Assembly (NCBI GenBank): GCA_964517145.1
Contig: CAZFBN010000002.1
Location: 28,071 to 92,070 of the forward strand
Length of the DNA: 64,000 nt
Direction: 5' to 3'
Origin: JADJNW01 sp964517145
GTDB lineage: Bacteria; Bacteroidota; Bacteroidia; Chitinophagales; Saprospiraceae
Positions within the stretch are counted from its first letter, which is position 1. Every line of letters begins with the position of its first letter. The notes below the pieces were generated by a model that saw nothing but the letters and a program-made list of their open reading frames with translations, did no database searches and was not told the origin of the DNA. The translations under genes were made by a program, and so were the position numbers. This document shows, piece after piece, positions 42,314 to 49,534 of this stretch.

Positions 42314-45307
42314 ATGAAGCTTCGCTACACAGCTATCCTTGTATTCCTTTTGTGCGCAGGTGCACTCTTTGCTCAACCCGCAAATAATGAATGCGTCAAT
42401 GCAATTGCTATACCAGACCCCTCGGACTATTGCTCTGCGAATGCCGCCTATACGACGGTGAGTGCGACGCAATCATCACAGGTATTGGCGCGCTGCTTTC
42501 CACAAAGCCAAACTTCGCGAGATGTTTGGTTTTCTTTTGTGGCAGTGGGCACCAGCGTGAGTATTAACTTAATTGGCAATACAGCTTTCAATCAGGGAGG
42601 TACGCTACGCAATCCGCAGTTAGGATTGTATGGGGGTACTTGTGGTAGCTTGACCGAAGTGGCTTGTATTTCAGATGCGACAGGCAGAAATTCCGTGCAA
42701 GTCATTGCCAATCAACTGGTTGTAGGCGAAACGTATTACATTCGCATCGGTGCTCGCAATGGCAATACTGGTACGTTTCAATTTTGTGTGAATAATTTTA
42801 ACGAAGTGCCCAAAGCCGATGGCGACTGTGAGACGGCGGTAGTGCTATGTGATAAGCAGCCTTTTAGTGTAGGTTTTCTTTCAGGTACCGGTAGAAACAA
42901 CAATGAAGTGGGCAATGTGTCGTGTAGTGGATCGAGCTGTCCATTAACCGAATCAGGATCAACTTGGTACAAATGGACTTGTAAAGACCCTGGCACCTTG
43001 ACCTTTTCCATTTTCCCGCTTAATCCAGTGGATGATATAGATTTTGTCTTATATGAATTAACCAGCGGCATTGACAATTGTGCTAATAAGCGTGACATTC
43101 GTTGTATGGCTGCAGGTGAAAATGTAGGAGATCCTTTAAGTAGTTGGCAACGTTGCACAGGTGTAACGGGTTTGAAGGACGGCGAAAGAGATAATGGCGA
43201 AACATGCGGCTGTCAAACGGGATCTAATAATTTTGTTGCACCTGTGAATATGGAAGCTGGCAAAAGCTATGCACTGCTTATCAATAATTTCAGCCAATCG
43301 GGAGGTGGTTTTAGAATTGAATTTGGCGGTACAGGCACTTTCCTTGGTCCAACGGCAGATTTTAAAACGGATGCGCCGAGTACTTGCGTGGGCAGACCCA
43401 TTACGTTTACCGATGCGTCTTCATTTGTAGGAACAATTACAAGTTGGCAGTGGAATTTTGGTCCGGATGCAAGCGTACAAACCGCTACGGGCAAGGGACC
43501 ACACGCCGTTAGTTTTAAAAAAGCAGGTTTGAAATCCATCGTTTTAACCGTAGAGACTGATCGGGGTTGCTTTGTGACAAAAGTTGGTACCGTCTTGATA
43601 GAATGCTGCCCGGATCATTTCAGCGCAGCGAGTGGGGTGATCAAAAATTTGACTTGTCCAGGATCGGATGATGGCTCGATTGACTTGAACATTGCTACAA
43701 ACTATGCACCGTATAGTTATTTGTGGGGCGATAGTACCACTACGGAAGATTTAAACAATTTGTCACCTGGCATGTACACTGTTACCGTCACCGACCAGGC
43801 AACCTGCGATACCACGCTTACGTTCAACGTCACGGGTCCACCTCCGAGAACGTTTGACGTGCAAATCACCAGACCTACCTGCGGCGGTGGAATGGATGGG
43901 GCAGTCACTTTAGCAATAAGCGGTGGTACGCCTCCCTATCAATACAATTGGCAAAATCAAGGTTTTACAAATAACAATAATTTAGCCAGCATTCCAAGAG
44001 GTGATTATGCTGTCGTGGTGCGAGATGCCAATAATTGTGATACAACACTCGCCATTGCTGTTCGGGAATTAGAACTAACCCTCGACCCAAGCGTTCAGGC
44101 GGTCACGCCACCACGTTGCAACAGCGGCTCCGATGGCTCCATACAAGTGGTAGTCACCAATGGCAGCGGACCCTACCAATACAATTGGCAGGATGGACGC
44201 GGTTTTCAAAGTGCAAATTCCTTGATGGGCTTGCGCGCAGGCACATATCGTGTGGAGGTGCAAGACGCCAACTTATGCGTGGGTAGCTTTGATTTTTTAA
44301 TGGAAGATCATCCACCTTTACAATTAACTTTTGACAGTACAAATGTGAGCTGCAATGGATTGACGGACGGCAGCGCAACAGCCATACCTGCGGGCGGTGT
44401 AGGGGGATACACCTACGCCTGGAGCAACGGGCAAAATAAAGAAACGATCACGGATCTCGCAGATGGAAGCTATATGGTGACGGTGACAGATAGTTTGCAA
44501 TGTACTATTGTAGGAACAGTTGTAATTACAGAGCCTGCGCCTGTTTTTGTAAATGTAGCACAAACGGTGGATGTCATTTGCAATGGGGATTCTACGGGCG
44601 TAATCACAGTAGCGGGCAGTGGCGGCGTTCCGCCCTATGAATTTAGTCGGGATGGCAGTATTTTTCAAGCAAGTGAGACGTTCAACGGCGTTGCGCCGGG
44701 CACTTACACCATTACCATCGAGGACGCCGAAGGTTGTATGAATACGACTACTGCTACCATCAATCAGCCGCCGCCTTTGGTTGTTGATGCTGGACTCGAC
44801 ACGACCATCAATCTTGGTGAATCTATTCATTTACAAGCCATTGCAAATTCGGCAACGGTGACTTGGGAATGGACGCCCACCGAGCGCTTGTCGTGTACGG
44901 ATTGTCCAAATCCAATTGCTAACCCTGTGAATACAACAACGTATGTAGTCACCGTTAGAAACCAGGACGATTGCGATGCTTCTGATGAAGTTACCATCAC
45001 CGTGAATAAAGTGCGCCCGATCTATGTGCCCAATGCCTTTTCGCCCAATGATGATGGCTTGAATGATCGCTTTACGCTTTTTGGTGGACCTGCGGCAGAA
45101 GTTATTACTAAATTGCGCGTGTTCGACCGCTGGGGTAATCTACTCTTTGAAGGTACAAATCTGCCGCTGAATCAGGAAAGCGCAGGTTGGAATGGCTTGT
45201 TCAATGGCAAAGTGCTGGGCGTCGGCGTTTATACTTACATGGCAGAGGTTCGTTTTATTGATAATGAAGTGCTATTATATGAAGGCGATATTTCAATTAT
45301 TCGATAA
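42314..45307 (+). CDS. SprB-repeat surface adhesin with type B T9SS (gliding-associated) C-terminus
   Basis: A 997-residue protein from ATG 42314 (MKLRYTAIL); an upstream in-frame TTG is not needed. Signal peptide (VFLLCAGALFAQ), two DUF11/CUB-like beta domains (NECVNAIAIPDP, TYYIRIGARNGN), a PKD-type domain (GRPITFTDASSFVGTITSWQ), then five SprB repeats with the phrase xCxGxxDGxxxxxxxGGxxPYxYxW: KNLTCPGSDDGSID, RPTCGGGMDGAVTL, PPRCNSGSDGSIQV, NVSCNGLTDGSATA, DVICNGDSTGVITV. It ends with the type B sorting domain YVPNAFSPNDDGLNDRFTLF, KLRVFDRWGNLLFEG and GVGVYTYMAEVRF. Related SprB repeat proteins are gliding motility adhesins; whether this organism glides is unknown. Confidence 0.88.
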   Translation: MKLRYTAILVFLLCAGALFAQPANNECVNAIAIPDPSDYCSANAAYTTVSATQSSQVLARCFPQSQTSRDVWFSFVAVGTSVSINLIGNTAFNQGGTLRNPQLGLYGGTCGSLTEVACISDATGRNSVQVIANQLVVGETYYIRIGARNGNTGTFQFCVNNFNEVPKADGDCETAVVLCDKQPFSVGFLSGTGRNNNEVGNVSCSGSSCPLTESGSTWYKWTCKDPGTLTFSIFPLNPVDDIDFVLYELTSGIDNCANKRDIRCMAAGENVGDPLSSWQRCTGVTGLKDGERDNGETCGCQTGSNNFVAPVNMEAGKSYALLINNFSQSGGGFRIEFGGTGTFLGPTADFKTDAPSTCVGRPITFTDASSFVGTITSWQWNFGPDASVQTATGKGPHAVSFKKAGLKSIVLTVETDRGCFVTKVGTVLIECCPDHFSAASGVIKNLTCPGSDDGSIDLNIATNYAPYSYLWGDSTTTEDLNNLSPGMYTVTVTDQATCDTTLTFNVTGPPPRTFDVQITRPTCGGGMDGAVTLAISGGTPPYQYNWQNQGFTNNNNLASIPRGDYAVVVRDANNCDTTLAIAVRELELTLDPSVQAVTPPRCNSGSDGSIQVVVTNGSGPYQYNWQDGRGFQSANSLMGLRAGTYRVEVQDANLCVGSFDFLMEDHPPLQLTFDSTNVSCNGLTDGSATAIPAGGVGGYTYAWSNGQNKETITDLADGSYMVTVTDSLQCTIVGTVVITEPAPVFVNVAQTVDVICNGDSTGVITVAGSGGVPPYEFSRDGSIFQASETFNGVAPGTYTITIEDAEGCMNTTTATINQPPPLVVDAGLDTTINLGESIHLQAIANSATVTWEWTPTERLSCTDCPNPIANPVNTTTYVVTVRNQDDCDASDEVTITVNKVRPIYVPNAFSPNDDGLNDRFTLFGGPAAEVITKLRVFDRWGNLLFEGTNLPLNQESAGWNGLFNGKVLGVGVYTYMAEVRFIDNEVLLYEGDISIIR

Positions 45308-45382
45308 TTCATTTACAAATACTGCTGACAGCCATTCAAATGCCGTTAGCAGTATTTTGTTAACCGACATTCAAGTATCATA

Positions 45383-45862
45383 ATGGCAGCACATTTTACA
45401 CATTTAGACGACGCAGGCAACCCTTCCATGGTGGATGTTGGTGAAAAAATAGCGACCCGGCGACTGGCGCGCGCGCGAAGTGTAGTGCTTTTGCCACCGG
45501 AAGTTCTGGATTTGTTAGAAAAGGATGACATTCATACTAAAAAAGGTCCGGTTTTTCAAACGGCGATATTGGCGGGCATTATGGCTGCCAAACGAACGGG
45601 TGAATTGATTCCGCTGTGTCATCCGATTGGAATGGAAAATTGCCAGATTGATATTCAAGTTAACGATAATCAAGAAATTGTAATAGATTGCACCGCAACT
45701 GTGACCGCCAAAACAGGGGTCGAAATGGAAGCTATGGTGGGCGCTAGCATCGCCGCACTGACCATTTATGATATGTGTAAAGCTTTTTCGCACAATATTA
45801 TTATAAAAGATGTAATGTTGATGGAAAAAACAGGCGGTAAGCGCGCTTTTCTGAGAGAATGA
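45383..45862 (+). CDS. moaC: Cyclic pyranopterin monophosphate synthase MoaC
   Basis: A 159-residue protein with THLDDAGNPSMVDVGEKIAT, GAIMAAKRT-like AGIMAAKRTGELIPLCHPI (active-site His), CTATVTAKTGVEMEAMVGAS and AALTIYDMCKAFSHNIIIKD, all hallmarks of MoaC. It turns the 3',8-cyclo-GTP produced by MoaA into cyclic pyranopterin in molybdenum cofactor synthesis. No other moa gene is near. Ends with KTGGKRAFLRE, the usual end. It starts 75 bp after the adhesin gene on the same strand. Confidence 0.96.
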   Translation: MAAHFTHLDDAGNPSMVDVGEKIATRRLARARSVVLLPPEVLDLLEKDDIHTKKGPVFQTAILAGIMAAKRTGELIPLCHPIGMENCQIDIQVNDNQEIVIDCTATVTAKTGVEMEAMVGASIAALTIYDMCKAFSHNIIIKDVMLMEKTGGKRAFLRE

Positions 45863-46102
45863 AGTTTTTTCAATTCAATCAGGCATGGTCTTTCTTTTTT
45901 TATAAAAATTAGATTTTTTTTTAATGTTAAACCGGGATGATGGCACACTTTTTTGCAACTAATTGATTTTCAAGTTTTTAAATTTTGCTATTTACTTTTT
46001 CACATCTCAAATTTGATATCATTCTTTTTATTTTGAAAAATTTAATACAATCGCTTTCGTTTAAAGAACTTCCCAACAACGTTTTCGTTCTATCAACATC
46101 TT

Positions 46103-47122
46103 ATGAAAATCACAATCTACGCCATTCTCCTATTGCTCATTTGGACGGGCATTCATTGTACGCAGCAGGAAGCCGCCAATAATCAATTTCCCATTGCCGA
46201 ACAAAATACTGCCGACTCTACTGATAAACAGCGCGTTGTGTCAGCATTGGATACGGTGCTTTATGATTCGCTGATGCGCCAACTTGCCAACGGCGATACC
46301 ACTGGCAGGTGGCCCCCAAAAACCGCGTATCCATTGCCTGGGGCGATTTTGCCATTCAATCGGGTGGTCGCTTATTATGGCAATTTGTACAGCAAGCAAA
46401 TGGGTATTTTGGGTGCTTTGCCAAAAGCAGAAATGTTTGCGAAATTGAAAGAAGAAGTTGCTCGGTGGGAAGCTGCCGATAGCCTTACGCCCGTCGTTCC
46501 TGCCTTGCACTACATTGCGGTAACGGCGCAACCCAAGCCTGGCGCGGGTGCCAAGTATCGGCTGCGCATGCCATTTCATCAAATCGACACGGTTCTGAAT
46601 TGGTCGAAAGAAATAAATGCACTTACTTTTTTGGATATCCAAGTAGGACATAGCAATATACGCACGGAAGTACACGAGTTAAAATCGTATTTGAAAATGC
46701 CCACGGTTCACCTCGGCATTGACCCGGAGTTTTCGATGAAAAATGGCAAGCGACCTGGCACGAGCATTGGCAGTTATGATGCAGCTGATATCAACGATGT
46801 AATAGATTCACTGGTGAAAATCGTAGAAGAAAATAAAATTCCGCCAAAAATTTTAGTCGTGCATCGTTTTACAAAAGACATGATAAAAAATTATAAAGAT
46901 ATTAAAACTGTGCCCGAAGTGCAGATCGTTATTGATATGGACGGATTTGGTAGTCAGGTTTTAAAAGAAGCTACCTGGAAGCAATACATTTATCGGCAGC
47001 CCATCCAATTCACTGGATTTAAAATATTTTATTACAATGATTCCAAAGGCAGCAATGAATTATATACGCCGCAGGAGTTATTACAATTCACACCAAAGCC
47101 GATTTATATTCAGTATCAGTGA
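46103..47122 (+). CDS. Putative lipoprotein, conserved orphan (TIM-barrel-like)
   Basis: A 339-residue protein with a hydrophobic N-terminus ending GIHC, where Cys19 could be lipidated although the lipobox is poor. The mature part shows PLPGAILPFNRVVAYYGNLY, SALHYIAVTA-like ALHYIAVTAQ, LTFLDIQVGHSNI, TVHLGIDPEFSM, ILVVHRFTKDMIKN and QIVIDMDGFGS. The alternating strand-helix order with acidic ends of strands (DIQVGHS, IDPEFS, VIDMDG) looks like a TIM barrel, perhaps a hydrolase. I recall similar orphan proteins in actinobacteria that share the PFNRVVAYYG and LGIDPEF motifs. No function known. It ends 19 bp before the convergent nuclease gene. Confidence 0.65.
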   Translation: MKITIYAILLLLIWTGIHCTQQEAANNQFPIAEQNTADSTDKQRVVSALDTVLYDSLMRQLANGDTTGRWPPKTAYPLPGAILPFNRVVAYYGNLYSKQMGILGALPKAEMFAKLKEEVARWEAADSLTPVVPALHYIAVTAQPKPGAGAKYRLRMPFHQIDTVLNWSKEINALTFLDIQVGHSNIRTEVHELKSYLKMPTVHLGIDPEFSMKNGKRPGTSIGSYDAADINDVIDSLVKIVEENKIPPKILVVHRFTKDMIKNYKDIKTVPEVQIVIDMDGFGSQVLKEATWKQYIYRQPIQFTGFKIFYYNDSKGSNELYTPQELLQFTPKPIYIQYQ

Positions 47123-47140
47123 GTTTATAATGCTGGAATA

Positions 47141-47713
47141 TTATATCGTTTTAACTTCAACATCGGGTGGCGTTTCTGAAAAACCTGCCACTAATACTTT
47201 TGAATCTGTAGTGAGCCATTTGGTCTTTTTTACAATTGCACTACGGATTATCTCTTTTATTAAGGAAATACGTCCTTTGGGAATTTTTGGATACGATTGG
47301 TCCAATTCTAACCACAGCACTAAATGAATTTCTTTTTGGATATCCAACAAATAAGTTTTACAATCCGTCCAGTTTTCTTGTTTTAAACGCGCAGCATAAA
47401 AATGAAGAAATAGTAATGAATCCTTTACATTTTGTAAAAACTCCTCTGCAATAGGTACTATTTTATTAGAATCCATTAACAAACGCTGCTCAATCTTTTC
47501 TAATTCTTCGGGACGCCGATTCTTGAAACCTTTACATTCAATTAAAAAAACACGTTTATTTTGATGAATACCTATAATATCAATGCAGCTCAAACCTGCT
47601 GAACCTGCCTTCTTAACATTAGGATGAGTATCATATTGCTCAAAAAGCTGCCATTGCTCGTCCTCAAATTCAAATTGCAATCCAGATTTTTCATCAACCA
47701 GGGTTTGCTTCAT
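47141..47713 (-). CDS. PD-(D/E)XK-like nuclease partner of the adjacent ATPase
   Basis: A 190-residue protein. The core has the strand-turn-strand of restriction-like nucleases: SAGLSCIDIIGIHQNKRVFL with Asp45, then IECKGFKNR with Glu59 and Lys61, the exact D-x13-E-x-K of the PD-(D/E)XK fold. The beginning (KSGLQFEFEDEQWQLFEQYD) and the C-terminal half (EIHLVLWLELDQSYP) are not recognised from any named family. It starts 2 bp after the stop of the ATPase gene, so both are made from one message. Likely a DNA- or nucleic-acid-cleaving effector controlled by the ATPase. Candidate component of a new defence system; see findings. Confidence 0.65.
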   Translation of the reverse strand: MKQTLVDEKSGLQFEFEDEQWQLFEQYDTHPNVKKAGSAGLSCIDIIGIHQNKRVFLIECKGFKNRRPEELEKIEQRLLMDSNKIVPIAEEFLQNVKDSLLFLHFYAARLKQENWTDCKTYLLDIQKEIHLVLWLELDQSYPKIPKGRISLIKEIIRSAIVKKTKWLTTDSKVLVAGFSETPPDVEVKTI

Positions 47714-47715
47714 AC

Positions 47716-48762
47716 TTAAATTTTTTCAAATTGCTTTTGATACAATCTCAATTGCATATCATGGATCGCCGCATATTCCTCTAAAATCGCATCATTTTGA
47801 ATCTCCGCCAGCGTCGCGCCTGGTTCAATTTCAGTGCCGTTTTCACCTTTATATAATGCAAAAAACTTCATATCAGGTGCCTGGGTTTGCTCGCGATACT
47901 CGGCGGTTAATGACAAATAATGCGTCAACAAATAATCATGCGTCGCCACAAAAATTTGCACGCCAGCATTGGCAAGGGTTTGCAAAAACTGCGCTACAAC
48001 CTTAATGTATTTTGGATTCAAACCCGTTTCCGGTTCGTCCCAGAAAAGGATGGTATCTTTGGTGAGGGAGCCGTTTAAAATTAAATAATAAAGTTGACCG
48101 AGTTTATTGATGCCTTGCGCGACGACGGGCGCTTCCAATTCCGTATCTAAATCATCAAATTTGAAATAAAAACGCTCGTCGCGCTGGAAAACCTCGGCTT
48201 TGATGGCTTTGCGGATTTCTTGAGCTAGTTTTTTAGCTTCTTCTAAAGCGCTATTTTTTAAAATGCCTAAACCTAAAGCTAAAGCTATATCTAAGTATAA
48301 TCGATCAAAACTCACCTCTCTTCTTAAATATAATGATGCAAATCCTTTTTGCCAGGACAATATTTCATTTACAGGAATAAAAAGACTATCTATATTTGGT
48401 AATTCCTGTTCTTCCAAATTTGTGTAAATTTCAAAAGCATTTTTCACTTCCAATGATGAAAGAGGATAATGTAGAGAAAAAATATTTTCATTAAAACTCT
48501 CGATTTTAGCTTGTAAAGAAAAAGTGGTATTCCGTCTTAATTTATACACATCTACACCAAATAACTCATTTATAGGTTTTATTTTACTGCTACTACTAGT
48601 GTAAAATCTTAAAAAATACATCACCTTCAACAAGTGCGTTTTCCCTGTTCCATTCTCCCCGATGAAAATGTTGATGCCCGGCGAAAATTCCAAATCCGCC
48701 CGCTCAAAGCAGGTGAAGTTTTCTAATTGTAGCCGTTGTATTTTATTTGGATTTTCAGTCAT
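47716..48762 (-). CDS. SMC/ABC-type AAA ATPase (AAA_21-like)
   Basis: A 348-residue protein from ATG 48762 (MTENPNKIQR); the frame extends to a TTG at 48783. It has LENFTCFERADLEFSPGINI, Walker A GENGTGKT (35-42), an ABC-signature-like APVVAQGINKLGQLYYLI, Walker B DTILFWDEPETGLNPKYI and an H-loop IFVATHDYLLTHYLSL. It thus resembles the compact RecF/OLD-type ATPases found in PARIS, Gabija, Septu and retron systems, but without the TOPRIM domain of OLD proteins. The region between Walker A and signature is short (about 170 residues), so there is no long coiled coil. It would sense a trigger and gate the nuclease encoded directly downstream. Confidence 0.8.
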   Translation of the reverse strand: MTENPNKIQRLQLENFTCFERADLEFSPGINIFIGENGTGKTHLLKVMYFLRFYTSSSSKIKPINELFGVDVYKLRRNTTFSLQAKIESFNENIFSLHYPLSSLEVKNAFEIYTNLEEQELPNIDSLFIPVNEILSWQKGFASLYLRREVSFDRLYLDIALALGLGILKNSALEEAKKLAQEIRKAIKAEVFQRDERFYFKFDDLDTELEAPVVAQGINKLGQLYYLILNGSLTKDTILFWDEPETGLNPKYIKVVAQFLQTLANAGVQIFVATHDYLLTHYLSLTAEYREQTQAPDMKFFALYKGENGTEIEPGATLAEIQNDAILEEYAAIHDMQLRLYQKQFEKI

Positions 48763-48767
48763 ATTTC

Positions 48768-48810
48768 TCGCAGATTTTCGCAAATGACCGCGCAGATGTA
48801 CGCAGATTTT
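48768..48810. repeat. CGCAGATTTTCGCAAATG-type interspersed repeat
   Basis: Units CGCAGATTTTCGCAAATGAC, CGCAGATGTACGCAGATTTT between the Uma2-like gene and the ATPase gene. Repeats with the word CGCAGATTTTCGCAGAT occur between genes in many Bacteroidota. Confidence 0.5.
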
Positions 48811-49227
48811 TTAACGCAGGAAGTCTTTTAAATCATAGCCAATCGCTTCGCAAAACGAAGCGTTTTCACTTATTTCTCCCACGCCAAGTTGATATTTCAG
48901 CCAGGTATTTTTATCATAATTATAAACAAATCCTTCACTCACTTCATAATCATTTACCAATTCTATTACTTTTTCAAAATCTTTTTTAGCACCCGTATTG
49001 GTTGAAATTTCAATGATAACCACATTGCGCTTGTTGGCGTGGTCGTAGAGTAGTACATCGGGCGTGGGGCTGGTCTTTCCTTCGTCAATCATGGTTTCCA
49101 CAAAAGGTTCGTAGGAGATTTTTTCTTCCCGATAGTACAAATTACCTAAACTCGTCATCAGCAAGCCGATAATGCGCTGATGGGCTTTTGGCGCGTTCAC
49201 TCCCATATAAACAGTGTTATCTATCAT
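48811..49227 (-). CDS. Small Uma2-like restriction-fold protein
   Basis: A 138-residue protein. It has the order of the Uma2/DUF820 family: AHQRIIGLLMTSLGNLYY, Asp57 in SPTPDVLLYD, VVIIEIS with Glu73, KKDFEKVIELVNDYEVSEG. The usual ExK is ExS (EIS75) as in most Uma2 proteins, which often carry the catalytic Lys elsewhere (Lys81, Lys82, Lys86). Shorter than the roughly 190-residue norm. It lies 48 bp upstream of the ATPase gene, with a repeat in between, and probably belongs to the same transcript. Uma2 proteins are plentiful and mostly unexplained, so this one may be only a passenger. Confidence 0.7.
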   Translation of the reverse strand: MIDNTVYMGVNAPKAHQRIIGLLMTSLGNLYYREEKISYEPFVETMIDEGKTSPTPDVLLYDHANKRNVVIIEISTNTGAKKDFEKVIELVNDYEVSEGFVYNYDKNTWLKYQLGVGEISENASFCEAIGYDLKDFLR

Positions 49228-49534
49228 AATTCAACCAATTTTATTATAATTTGGACGGATGAAATAATCCGTGACAATCCGTCGCACCCGTGGAAATCTG
49301 TGTTCCATCTTACAATATTACAAAAAAATTCCCATTGAGTTCGTTTGGCTTCCGAAACAAACATTCGTTCTGCATTGTCTTATGTTGAGGTACAAAAATT
49401 TGTATTTTTGCCCTCGAACTCAGTCGTAACCAAATTTTAGAAACCAATTATCAACGGAAGGAAGGTGTTGAAGCAAGTGCGGTTTTCCGACTTCTGATTT
49501 CCAACTTCCGACTTCTTAAAAAGCTTCGTAACGG
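49228..49534. other. Intergenic region upstream of the fused mutase
   Basis: 307 bp between divergent genes. It holds a -7-like TATTTTTG at 49404-49411 for the mutase gene and a CCGACTTCTGATTTCCAACT repeat at 49486-49517, whose reverse complement recurs inside the mutase gene at 50985-51013. Confidence 0.5.
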
